NCBI GenBank assembly: GCA_009767595.1 | Contig: VSDK01020686.1 | Coordinates: 6,496 to 70,495 of the forward strand | Reading direction: 5' to 3' | DNA: 64,000 nt | DNA from: Symbiodinium kawagutii | Taxonomy: Eukaryota > Sar > Dinophyceae > Suessiales > Symbiodiniaceae | Part shown: positions 56,801 to 64,000 of the stretch, piece by piece | Layout of the letters: each line of letters opens with the position of its first letter | Position numbering within the stretch: position 1 is the stretch's first letter | Made by a program: the position numbers and the translations under genes | The notes under the pieces: generated by a model | Seen by the model: the letters and a program-made list of their open reading frames with translations, nothing else | What the model was told of the DNA's origin: nothing | Database searches by the model: none

Positions 56801-59800
56801 TCTGCTTTCGCACATGCGCGATACATGCGAATGCATCTTTACATTGCTGAGTCCAAAAAATTGACGACTTTGAGTGTGCCAAATGCGTTGAGAGACTGCA
56901 ATCGCCACCAGCAGCAGCATTTCCCCAAGCCATAACAGCTCCATCATCCAAGATCGCCGCGAATGCACTCTGCGACGATTGTAAAGCAGTGATGTGACAT
57001 TGCTGCTTGGTCCAACTAGTGGAGAAACCCAATTTGTCTCCGCCACAATCTTCCTGACCCCACGTAACAACCTGAGTCTGCAGGTGTAATCAACGCGCGG
57101 GCAAACAATTATTCCTCATGCTCATGCTATCTATGATTTAACCTTTATTAACCATAATTTAAAATGATTGACCATAACCACCCGTCATCCGTCATTATTC
57201 ACCATAGTTATCCTGACTCAACCATTATCGATCATTGTCAACTGGAACAATGATGTTTAACTATAGTTTAATTGCATTATCATACACATTAAACACCATC
57301 ATGTACTATACATTTCATATTAAACTATCTGGTGGTGTCTCAAAATAGGGGACCCCAAGAAATGCTTAGTTTATTGCTAGAAATGGTTGATACCGGATGA
57401 TTTGGGGGTCCCCTATTTTGAGAAACACCCATATAGTTTAAAATTGAAATGAGTTAATTACTACCACCTATAAACTATCTGGCAGTGGGTCAAAACCCTT
57501 AGTCCCCCTGGTTCCCATCATAAACCATTGTTTTCCCTATAGTTTTGTTGGTCATCCCCCATTTTTGGTTGGTGAATATTTTCCCATAGCCACGTATGAA
57601 CCATCTCGTGGCATACCAGGACCAGGTTCCTGACCCCGGCCGCCCAGCCACTTTCGTTGCGACAAGGCCCTCGCAGAAGATAGCGAAGGCGCGGCTGGTG
57701 GCCGCGACGTTGGCATAGTGAACGACCCCCGTCAAGGTGTCTCCCTGCTTCACACCGGCCTCCACGACCTGAGGACTGGCAGCGGAGGTGAACACCCAAT
57801 GGTTGCAGTTCATGCTTGGCTGGCCATGCTTGGTTGGTTATGCTCGGTGGTAAGACTACGAGGTGGGCCCCCAACCACTGAACGGTCAGTTGGTCGATTT
57901 GCGTAACTGGGGTGATGACTCTACCAGTTCTAGGGGTGAACTACTCCCACTTCAGGGGCCCGGTCCCTTGGAAGAATCCCACAGGAACACGGCCGGAGCA
58001 ACGGCAACGGCAGCCGGCAAGGCACAGTGTGCATGGGATCTAAGAGCCGGCCATCAGCAGACATCAAGCGCAAGAATCCCACATCCAATTGCTGCTGCGC
58101 AAGGGCCTTCACCTGGGGACAGTGCCCCCAAGCACCGGCTGGCTGTGCCTATCATTGGGATCGGATTATCCGTTGAACATCCGTTTGAACTAGCATGAGT
58201 TTCCGCTATGAATCTTTAAGATTTCCTCCTTTGAACTCGCATGGATTCGAAAGTTTCTCACTATGGGGGTACCCAAAAAATCATCCAATGTGAACCATTT
58301 ATACTGATACTGAGACTCCATCCATGTTTTGGGCCCCCTATTTTGAGACACACCCATTTCATATAATTCATGATTACCCGTCCAAAAGCAAGGGTTGTCT
58401 TAGAAGTGCCACATGGCACGTCCGCAATGCTGGTTTCACTGCGGTCATCAGTGAAGTACAACATGTATTGGTAGATGTCGTAGAATCAAATAACTTTTAC
58501 AAATACTTTTACCATGTAACTTCTACCATCAGATAACTGCGGTTATCTTCAAAAAAAAGATTGGTAAAAGATGGTAGAAGTTACATGGCAGCCTGGGTCA
58601 AAAAAGCTGTGGCCCAGGCTTTTCACATCCCAACGAACACCTCTGCCAAGAGGTTGACCCGCAGCACATCGTCTGGTATAGCGAGGCTGTCAAAACTCCC
58701 CTATCAGATGGTGTCCTTTTGAGCTGGTGAAATTGGGGGTGAGGGAACTTAACGGCTCGATATCTACCATTAAAATTAATATGGTCAAAAAAGCAAAATC
58801 TTGGTGACCATGCAGTCACTAGTTGTCAGTCATTGTGTGATCGCATACACCAGTCTTAAGTATTGTTTATCAACCACTACTAACGGTTGATCAACCTCAT
58901 ACTTGAATATCATTCATCAACCATCATCGCTTATCATCAACCAGCATGAAGCATACCATCGATAACCAACTCTTCATGATTTCTATCTTATTATATCTTA
59001 CCCGGGTGCTCCATGTATAGTATATTTAGCTGCATTTACCTATAAAACAGCCCAGTCATGTAGGTAAATATATGCCATACATGGAGCATCTGGGTTATTT
59101 CTACATCACTTGCCCATCATTGACCATGAACCGCACTCCAGGCACCTCTGCCAAAGACATCTGATCATCGAAGCTCACAGAAGCTGAGCGACCACTCGGC
59201 AAACAGATCGAAAGCGCCATGGCGCTGTGGTGCTGATCCACCACCCCGGATGCCGAAAAAAAAACAGCAGCTGCGGCGATGGTTGCGCCACGGCAAAATG
59301 GTTGGGTCCAGTCAATCGAACTGGATGATTATCAATATCTTAGCATGATTCAGCTAAGAACCCCCCCAAATCAAAACCACAGCGTGATGGTGTGTGATGG
59401 TCCAATGATTTCCAACTGTCACTTGACTGCGGGATGCGAAGGTTTGGCCACGGTGTCCTATGGGCGGTATTGAATCATTCGCGTGGTACCCCCAACAACC
59501 AGAAACAGCTATTGAATCATTCGCGTGGTACCCCCAATGACCCTCGAACAGTGGTTCTGGGTACCAGGAATTACTCACATCTCATCACCATCAACTCCAT
59601 GGTATCTTGGTTGATGGTGCTTAGTGCTTGGTATCTTGGAAATTGAATGTAATTGCTGGGTTGATGGTGATTGTAAGCCCTTGATCTTGTAATTGCTGGG
59701 GTTGCTGCGGTTAATTGCTGGGTGATTGCATGTAGTTGGATTGATGAAGCCATCCATCTTCAACTCCAACCAATTCCCGTTGCGGGGCAGTGGCTCCTCA

Positions 59801-62800
59801 GCCTCGCCCCGTCCTTGTGCACAGCGCGCCTTCATGGCGATCACCGTCTGCAGCAGCCCTGTGCCGTTCTGGGATCCGGGGCTGCTCTTGAGGCTCACCA
59901 TGGCCTGGCAAAGCGGAAACGAGGCGCTGTTGTTGAACCATGGCAGCGGTAGTACCACCAGGGTTCGTATCACCAGGGGGTTGTGGAAACCACTAGGGTT
60001 GTATGACTGTTGTGGAAACCGGGGCTGGTTGTATCACTAGGGTTTTTGTGGAAACCAAGTGTGATACAAAGAGGTGACCAAATCCTGGAGAAACGAGTTG
60101 TTATACAAATCCTGGCTTGCACAAAGGGATACGAAGAGGTCGCGAGTGATGCAACGAAAGTATCATTAGGTTCTCGATACCCAAATCGGATCTTGCAACC
60201 AGCAACTAGCATCCGTCAAAAACCTACAGACCAACATAGTTGACCACCCAACTTAGGGGCTTCACCACCCCAACATAGACCAACATAGACCAACATGTTG
60301 ACTACCCAACTTACCATCAGTAGGATCTGTCCAAGCCAAACCTTGGGGCTTCAAGGTGAACCATGGCGCACCCCTCCAGGCACCGGTGCCCAGGCTTCGG
60401 GCCCATGTCAGCGCCCCGGGGGCCTCGGTGAACTCGCCCTCCTTCTTGCTGGGCAGGCCCTCGATGTTGGACTCGATCTCCTGGCCATCCCATGAGCTGC
60501 TGAAAGATGGCTGCTTCAACTGATGGGATGAGCTGCTTCAACTGATGGGATGATGGTGGATGATGATCTTAGACCCATGGTTTAGACAGATTGTGGGATG
60601 ATTATGTAGATCATAGCTATGATTTAGATGATTCTGGGATGATTATGTAGGTCATACCTACGATTTAGATTGGTTTAGGTAACTCTTGATGACTAAATCA
60701 TACCAATTGAGATTAAGTTTCTGGAGTCTTTATGGTAGATGGATCATTGGTAGATCATATGGTGGTTTCTCAAAATAGGGGACCTCCCAAATCATCCTTT
60801 ATTAACCATTTATAGTAATAAACCATCCATTTTTGGGGGCTCCCTATGGCTTGAGAAACACCCATATGTATGCAGATCATCGTTACCAATCTACCTTTGA
60901 TTACATGCATCCAATCACCAGCTGCTTGGTCCGTGGGATGATCATCATCCCATAGATGATCTGCTTGGTGGTGCTCACCACCCCCATGAAAAATACTGTC
61001 AACCAACCAGTTGTTTATAATTACTAGGGAAAATAAGCAGAATGTGAATGAAACCACCAATCAGCATAGTGGTTTAACCATAATCATCGTTGCTCATTCT
61101 CCCCTATCATTAACCAAATTATCAGTGGTTACAACCCCCTATTATAATCCCCTATTATTCACCATGATCCATCAATCATTTCGAACTTCTCCGGACGACC
61201 TCCTGACAGCGCCATCCGGTCCCTCAGCAACTCTCTGCTGGTGAGGGGGGAGTTGAGAGTTGCACCTACCACTGGTAGTTCCTTGCGTTTCATGGCCGGC
61301 CATCGGTCCAGGTGTCCAGGTCCACCGCTGGCTGCTCGGCTCCTTGAGCTGCTCCTCCATGTTGTCCATGTCGATCTCACCATCCATCTCCACCACCGTC
61401 ACGGCGCTGCCGAACCTCGCGCCCAATGACCAGTGATGTGGCTTGCAACCCAGCGGTAAGTTCCAAGGGATATGGGTGGAAGCAAATCGTGAGATGATGA
61501 ACAGAGTTGTTGAGCAGTTTTTTTTAGATATGTGAAACACATTTAGACTTGTTAAGCAGTTATAAAGTGTCAAGTAGTTATGATTCATATCACTTGGGGG
61601 AAACAACAATGGAGTGAATTTTGGAGAGTCCCTTCCCCAAACACTTTGAGCTGCACCAGAACCCCCCAGTCCCAATGGTAGAGAAACATTCTATACACAT
61701 TGAGGGGGACCAAGGAATTCATCTGGGAAGATAGGGGAATTACTTGATTACCCAGGATGATGCACCCTCGGGGTACTCCAATACACTTTGTTGAACAACT
61801 CATGATAACGGCAATGTCACCAAAGCACACCGTTTGCTTGGCCCAACCTGATTGGCTAGTGTGTGCGCGTGCGAAGATTTTCCAATGCCAGTGGAGAAAA
61901 GCTCCGCAAAGGCCGGATGTGGAGAAATGAGAGATTTCATTGGGACCTGCGGACCAAGCATGTCATCGTCAAAATTGCCGGGCAAGCATTGATCAATGAA
62001 GAACAATTGTTGAATGTTTATGAACCAAATTACCGGTGGGTGATTCATAGGTTAAAAGACATCGATAGACCTTTGACAAACCATTTGTTTACTAAATGTG
62101 TCCCATTTGTTTAATGATCATTTGTTTAACAAACCATTTGTTCAATAAACTTTTTTAAAGGATTGTGTGTGATTATTGAACACTGGTGTACCTTTTGAAA
62201 ATCCTTCGCCATCACGATACTTTTGACCGAACCTGTGGTCCGCATCCCTCATCGCCGCTGGTCAACGGTGTCAGCTCAGAGATGAGGCAACCATGGTGCT
62301 GCATGGGAATGAACAATCTTCACAATCATGTTTAGTATCATGATGATGCAAAGGATTATATATTACAATCACTTATTGTGGGAGTGCTCCCATCTTCACA
62401 ATCATGAGAATGAAGCAACAAGAACTTTACAAATGATGGGAGCACTCCCATGATTATAGAAAATCATCAACAATCATACATTATTTACTCCCATCATTCA
62501 GCATTCTTTGGACCAGAAGTCATTCTTAGACATGATTCAACCCTAACAAGTCATGATAAACCATCATTGTCAAGCATGATGAATCAATATCAGCCATCAC
62601 TAGTCAAGTCGTTCTAACAAGATCTAACGAGAATAAACCAGATTTCTATCTAAATAACTGAAATCACAAATATGAAACCAATGGAAACCATCTAAACCTG
62701 AAACATTCTAAACCAATTGAAACATCTGTTTCTCCCTAGGCGCAGTCGAGTGGTCCGAGTTCAGCCGCGGAACCAGTCGTCATCGTACATCTTGAGCACG

Positions 62801-63129
62801 GCACCCGGCCTCAGTTCCCACAGCAGCCATGTGTCGACCCTGATCAGCAACCAACCTACCAGCCGCCTGGGACCAGCATCGCGCCTGCCTCGCCATGACC
62901 AGCTTCTCAGCCGGTTTGAGGGTTAAGACTTGGTGATCATAACTCCAACACATTTGAGGTGAACTCACTGGTGAAAAGATTTGACGCTTCATGGTGGTGA
63001 TACATTTTTTGGGATCTACATGACCTTGCCATCCACAATCCCAGCTGGAAAACTCTTATCATCACCAAGCTGCTTGCTTCCTTTCAGTTCCATGTCCTTC
63101 TTCAAGGTGATCATAGGGAACTTGCCGTC
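50813..63129 (-). CDS. PRK: Phosphoribulokinase gene, copy 2 (3' part)
   Basis: Exons L, M, N, O and P recur in the same order and orientation as in copy 1, with the same phases, at 63129-59830. The N-terminal half lies beyond the right edge. An exon Q homologue lies at 50845-50813, but the gap from exon P is 8984 bp and holds a whole RCC1-like gene on the same strand. That exon may therefore be the true 3' end around a nested gene, or a stray piece of another copy. The spliced peptide is almost the same as copy 1. Confidence 0.85.
50846..52200. other. AT-rich stretch with atggt repeats
   Basis: Dominated by aatggttcatagtgg-like motifs and (ATA)-rich sequence at 50940-51060. No supported exon. 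Confidence 0.5.
52217..52405 (-). CDS. Putative coding segment, unknown
   Basis: Minus frame ETFVLLTPMLEVFSCSRPCD, TVLCKGIAAQVKEEIAVLLK, MIFSRFNSHDFFSTPGGKW is open over more than 60 codons with GC-rich third positions. No RCC1 pattern, so probably not part of the neighbouring gene. Boundaries approximate. Confidence 0.4.
   Translation of the reverse strand, partial: ETFVLLTPMLEVFSCSRPCDTVLCKGIAAQVKEEIAVLLKMIFSRFNSHDFFSTPGGKWAEC
52664..52756. mobile_element. Family E foldback element
   Basis: ccaggtgctccatgtatagt at left, catctggg at right; internal cagcccagtcatgtaggtaa. Confidence 0.7.
52826..52904 (-). CDS. RCC1-like gene exon 7
   Basis: Encodes VERIQATQTAFAAILSNGKV then VTWGHE. Acceptor TGGCAG|G; the likely donor is GAAA|GTGACT, in the same phase as exon 1's donor. 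Later exons were not recognised. Confidence 0.85.
52826..57071 (-). CDS. RCC1/HERC-like beta-propeller repeat gene (7 exons)
   Basis: Seven exons join in consistent phase and encode repeats of the pattern IQST..AFAAI.ADGSVVTWG....GGDS.AV..L..V. This is an RCC1-type blade repeat widespread in dinoflagellate proteins. About nine units are visible. RCC1-type propellers bind proteins or chromatin, or sit in HERC-type ubiquitin ligases; nothing here fixes the partner or function, and no HECT domain is seen. The first exon begins inside a repeat (VVTWG) and the last ends after WGHE, so both gene ends are missing. Introns are 207-866 bp; five of six donors are GT and one is GA. An assembly gap lies in exon 6. 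The whole gene lies between two PRK copy 2 exons on the same strand. Confidence 0.9.
52976..53073. mobile_element. Family C foldback element
   Basis: gatggtttctcagcatagga at left, tgttgagaaaccgccaata at right, in the RCC1-like gene intron. Confidence 0.6.
53586..53635 (-). CDS. RCC1-like gene exon 6, broken by the N gap
   Basis: Begins ATAAG|GTCACATGG and encodes VTWGDEK before the 10-N gap; after the gap the frame QELRQ leads to a CAG|GTGCGC donor. Both sides fit an RCC1 repeat that joins exon 5 (GSV) and exon 7 (VERIQAT). The two sides are not in the same frame across exactly ten bases, so the gap length is probably arbitrary. Confidence 0.75.
53603..53612. other. Assembly gap (10 N)
   Basis: Ten unresolved bases inside an RCC1-like exon. 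The frame on either side suggests the true length differs from ten. Confidence 0.99.
53694..53752. repeat. tggttggtga(t/g) tandem repeat
   Basis: About six 10-bp units. Confidence 0.9.
54248..54424 (-). CDS. RCC1-like gene exon 5
   Basis: Encodes EIQSTRFAFAAILADGSVVS, WGWPRHGGDSSEV, then KQIQSNDFAFAALLGDGSV. Acceptor GCGAG|G, donor GTT|GTAGCT; the next exon supplies VTWG. The intron before it consists almost entirely of family A sequence. Confidence 0.9.
54432..54674 (+). mobile_element. Family A composite forming an intron
   Basis: A full copy (54519-54674, ctggttggtggttgaacc to aagcaccaaacag) abuts a second, truncated copy (54432-54518). Together they occupy 243 of the 252 bases of the RCC1-like gene intron 54425-54676. 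The intron is flanked by AGGA at 54675-54678 and 54423-54426. Confidence 0.85.
54677..55069 (-). CDS. RCC1-like gene exon 4 (three repeats)
   Basis: The longest exon, 131 codons with three full repeats: VIKIQSTSDAFAAITAHGSV, VKEIQSTNKAFAALRTDGYV and VQAIQATDYAFAAILADRSV, each followed by VTWG/VVWG and GGDS-type ends. The last unit degenerates to SLTAGFWDPNCISEIRNVK. Acceptor CCCCAG|G; the donor is GA (AAG|GACTG), required to continue into EIQST of exon 5. Confidence 0.92.
55107..55206 (+). mobile_element. Family A element
   Basis: ctggttggtggttgaaccac to gtttgaagccaccaaccag; flanked by caaa on both sides. In RCC1-like intron 3-4. Confidence 0.85.
55936..56066 (-). CDS. RCC1-like gene exon 3
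   Basis: Encodes RPVRQLQSTQSAFAAICQDG, SVRTWGSPESGGATSWQVQH, then ALKH. Acceptor ATGCAG|GA, donor CAC|GTGACT. The next exon starts with GTGATC, so GTGA is repeated at both splice junctions. Confidence 0.9.
56549..56689 (-). CDS. RCC1-like gene exon 2
   Basis: Encodes SLVKPRLNNVVAIQATDEAF followed by AAIRADGSVVCWGSRGHGGD. Acceptor TCCCAG|GC, donor GCTC|GTCC. The 207-bp upstream intron carries a short family A element. Confidence 0.9.
56720..56771 (+). mobile_element. Short family A element
   Basis: ctggttggtagttgaaccag with atgaaaaattgct and a caaccaaccag end. In the 207-bp RCC1-like intron 1-2. Confidence 0.65.
56897..57071 (-). CDS. RCC1-like gene exon 1 (of those seen)
   Basis: Encodes VVTWGQEDCGGDKLGFSTSW, then a second unit with LQSSQSAFAAILDDGAVMAW and GNAAAGGDC. 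Acceptor ACTCAG|G, donor TGCA|GTCTC. The upstream exon that should supply AFAAI.ADGS was not found. Confidence 0.85.
57331..57430. mobile_element. Family C foldback element
   Basis: ggtggtgtctcaaaatagg and ccctattttgagaaacaccc arms, well preserved. Confidence 0.8.
57480..57592. mobile_element. Family B element, reverse orientation
   Basis: tggcagtgggtcaaaaccct to ttttcccatagcca; internal ccccctggttcccatcataa. Confidence 0.75.
57617..57768 (-). CDS. Putative exon, unknown gene
   Basis: Acceptor CCTCAG|GTC and donor TCCTG|GTATGC. Encodes VVEAGVKQGDTLTGVVHYAN, VAATSRAFAIFCEGLVATKV, then AGRPGSGTWSW. High GC third positions and clean boundaries make it a good exon, but no repeat of the RCC1 gene is present and I cannot assign a family. 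It may belong to a gene between PRK exon P and the RCC1 gene. Confidence 0.6.
57850..58250. other. GC-rich segment, possible exon
   Basis: About 57950-58150 is open on both strands. The minus frame (KALAQQQLDVGFLRLMSADG then RLLDPMHTV) has GC-rich third positions. Not assigned. Confidence 0.35.
58256..58358. mobile_element. Family C foldback element
   Basis: ttctcactatgggggtaccc at left, ccctattttgagacacaccc at right. Confidence 0.65.
58512..58588. repeat. Perfect 19-bp inverted repeat with inner hairpin
   Basis: ccatgtaacttctaccatc (58512-58530) and its exact complement at 58570-58588; between them agataac...ggttatct forms a second hairpin. Confidence 0.85.
59002..59094. mobile_element. 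Family E foldback element
   Basis: acccgggtgctccatgtata at left, catacatggagcatctgggt at right; near-perfect terminal inverted repeats. Confidence 0.8.
59830..59904 (-). CDS. PRK: PRK copy 2 exon P
   Basis: Encodes AMVSLKSSPGSQNGTGLLQT then VIAMK, 74 of 75 bases as in copy 1. Acceptor TGCCAG|G, donor GC (AAG|GCGCGC). Confidence 0.95.
60424..60480 (-). CDS. PRK: PRK copy 2 exon O
   Basis: Encodes EIESNIEGLPSKKEGEFTE with a GC donor (GAG|GCCCCC). The exon matches copy 1 at 56 of 57 bases, but the next intron is 519 bp instead of 60 bp. Confidence 0.95.
60756..60868. mobile_element. Family C element with catatg TSD
   Basis: catatg at 60756-60761 and 60863-60868; arms gtggtttctcaaaatagggg and cctatggcttgagaaacacc. 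Confidence 0.85.
60964..61064 (+). mobile_element. Family A element
   Basis: cttggtggtgctcaccaccc to gaatgaaaccaccaatcag, in the PRK copy 2 N-O intron. Confidence 0.75.
61343..61415 (-). CDS. PRK: PRK copy 2 exon N
   Basis: Encodes FGSAVTVVEMDGEIDMDNME then EQLK. Same 73-nt length, phases and GA donor (AAG|GAGCCG) as copy 1. Confidence 0.95.
62379..62455. repeat. Inverted repeat gggagtgctccca
   Basis: tgggagtgctcccatc and gatgggagcactccca, each arm itself near-palindromic, in the PRK copy 2 M-N intron. Confidence 0.75.
62774..62809 (-). CDS. PRK: PRK copy 2 exon M
   Basis: Encodes (K)PGAVLKMYDDDW. The acceptor CTGAG|G is shared with copy 1. The donor is canonical GT (GACTG|GTTCCG), whereas copy 1 uses GC at the same codon position. 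Confidence 0.92.
63074..63129 (-). CDS. PRK: PRK copy 2 exon L
   Basis: Encodes DGKFPMITLKKDMELKGSK, paralogous to exon L of copy 1. Acceptor CTTTCAG|GAC, GC donor (GCAA|GCAGCT). The next intron is 264 bp, against 1322 bp in copy 1. Confidence 0.92.
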
Positions 63130-63195
63130 CTGAAAGGCTTGGAGGAATCATTGAGATTTGCAAACTGACCAACAAACACACATCATGCACAACTC

Positions 63196-63319
63196 AATTG
63201 GCTACGGGTCAAGGCTTTAATCAACCAACTGATGGGAAATAATAGCCACCAATAAGGGGGAAATCAATGATTAATGATGGGGGATCCAAGGGTACAGGGT
63301 CAACTGACCCATAGCCAAT
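63196..63319. mobile_element. Family B foldback element
   Basis: aattggctacgggtcaaggc to caactgacccatagccaatt; the outer aatt may be the target duplication. Just upstream of PRK copy 2 exon L. Confidence 0.75.
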
Positions 63320-63474
63320 TCCAAGACAGAGCCAAGTCCAAGACAAAACTGTCCACCACTTGACCAATCTTGAAATCTTCACATAACCAACCGAGTGTGC
63401 ACTACTTTAGTGCTGGTGCAGGTGCAACATGCTCTGTAAAGTTGGCAATGACTCATCCAGTGCATCTGTGACTG

Positions 63475-63680
63475 CTAGAGGATCTGTGTCCTTTTGGCTA
63501 AGCAAATACTGACAACCGAACCAGCACTGGGCGCCTCGACCACTATTGATTGAGCATTGTTTAGCTCAGTCGCAGTCTGTGTGTTTAAAGTTGTGCTTAC
63601 TGAGTCATCCAATGTCAGCACTAAATGGTTGGACTTTGCAGCTGCTGAAGCTGCGGCTAAGTTCATGAATAAATTGTTAT
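63475..63680 (-). CDS. Putative coding segment, unknown
   Basis: Minus frame NLAAASAAAKSNHLVLTLDD, SVSTTLNTQTATELNNAQSI, VVEAPSAGSVVSICLA is open and begins just after the CAG-side of a family A element. Ala/Ser/Thr-rich, no recognised family. It sits where the PRK copy 2 K-L intron would be, so it may be chance or a nested exon. Confidence 0.3.
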
Positions 63681-63684
63681 TCAT

Positions 63685-63789
63685 CTGGTTGGTGGTTGAA
63701 CCATCCCTATGAAAAATACTAGTCAATCAATCAACCAATCATTGTTAAATACTGGGGAAAACAAAAACATGATTAAAACCACCAACTAT
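63685..63789 (+). mobile_element. Family A element
   Basis: ctggttggtggttgaaccat to gattaaaaccaccaact; the right CAG is lost. Confidence 0.7.
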
Positions 63790-64000
63790 ATAGTCATAAT
63801 ATGTCATAAACGTAATTATAGTACTTACTCAATGTGAATGACCAGGTGGGCTGTCCCAAGACCAGTAACCACGGTCCGCAAGGCATCTACAGACATACAC
63901 AACCTCTGCAGTAACACAAAGAATTGCACAATCGCAGCAATGTTACCAGTTCATTCACATGGTTGATCAACAGGCAAACTCATAATGACTTCCGGTGATC

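Noticed and set aside
1-64000. tRNA, rRNA or bacterial-type operons
   Set aside because: No cloverleaf, rRNA core segment or ribosome-binding-site/operon arrangement was recognised by eye; covariance-model searches were not possible.

Overview
The window looks like nuclear DNA from a photosynthetic dinoflagellate (inference). Coding sequence is cut into very small exons of about 30-390 nt, set in long AT-rich, repeat-filled introns. Splice acceptors are almost always AG followed by G. Donors are often GC or GA instead of GT. There is an interstitial TTTAGGG-type array, and every gene I could join exon by exon lies on the minus strand. The identifiable content is a Calvin-cycle enzyme gene present twice and an RCC1-like repeat gene.

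The main gene is phosphoribulokinase (PRK). Seventeen exons join in frame between 36288 and 18077 on the minus strand (1002 nt, 334 codons, spread over 18.2 kb). They run from the P-loop exon to a C-terminal VREVYEKITGK exon. A second PRK copy enters from the right edge: five exons homologous to the last third lie at 63129-59830, and a sixth, matching the most C-terminal exon, lies 9 kb further on at 50845-50813. Exons of the two copies are nearly identical, but intron lengths, intron content and some donor dinucleotides differ.

Between the last two exons of PRK copy 2 lies a same-strand RCC1/HERC-like beta-propeller gene (57071-52826). Seven exons join in phase, and the 10-N assembly gap at 53603-53612 falls inside one of them. 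A 440-codon uninterrupted coiled-coil ORF (26481-25159) sits inside a PRK copy 1 intron.

Regions without recognised genes are 1-18 kb, 37-50.8 kb and 51-52.8 kb. They hold many short foldback elements of at least five families, a 142-bp minisatellite with higher-order structure (inside a PRK intron), microsatellites, AT-rich tracts, a TAGGTAGTAT-type array with G-runs, and scattered GC-richer islands that may be exons of unidentified genes. One family, called A here (ends CTGGTTGGTGG / CCACCAACCAG), has about 20 copies, all in the same orientation. It makes up nearly all of one RCC1-gene intron, so it is a candidate introner, an intron-generating transposable element.

Exon boundaries were worked out by hand from reading frame, splice signals and family conservation. 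Frames within the PRK and RCC1 genes are strongly supported. The isolated candidate exons elsewhere are weak.
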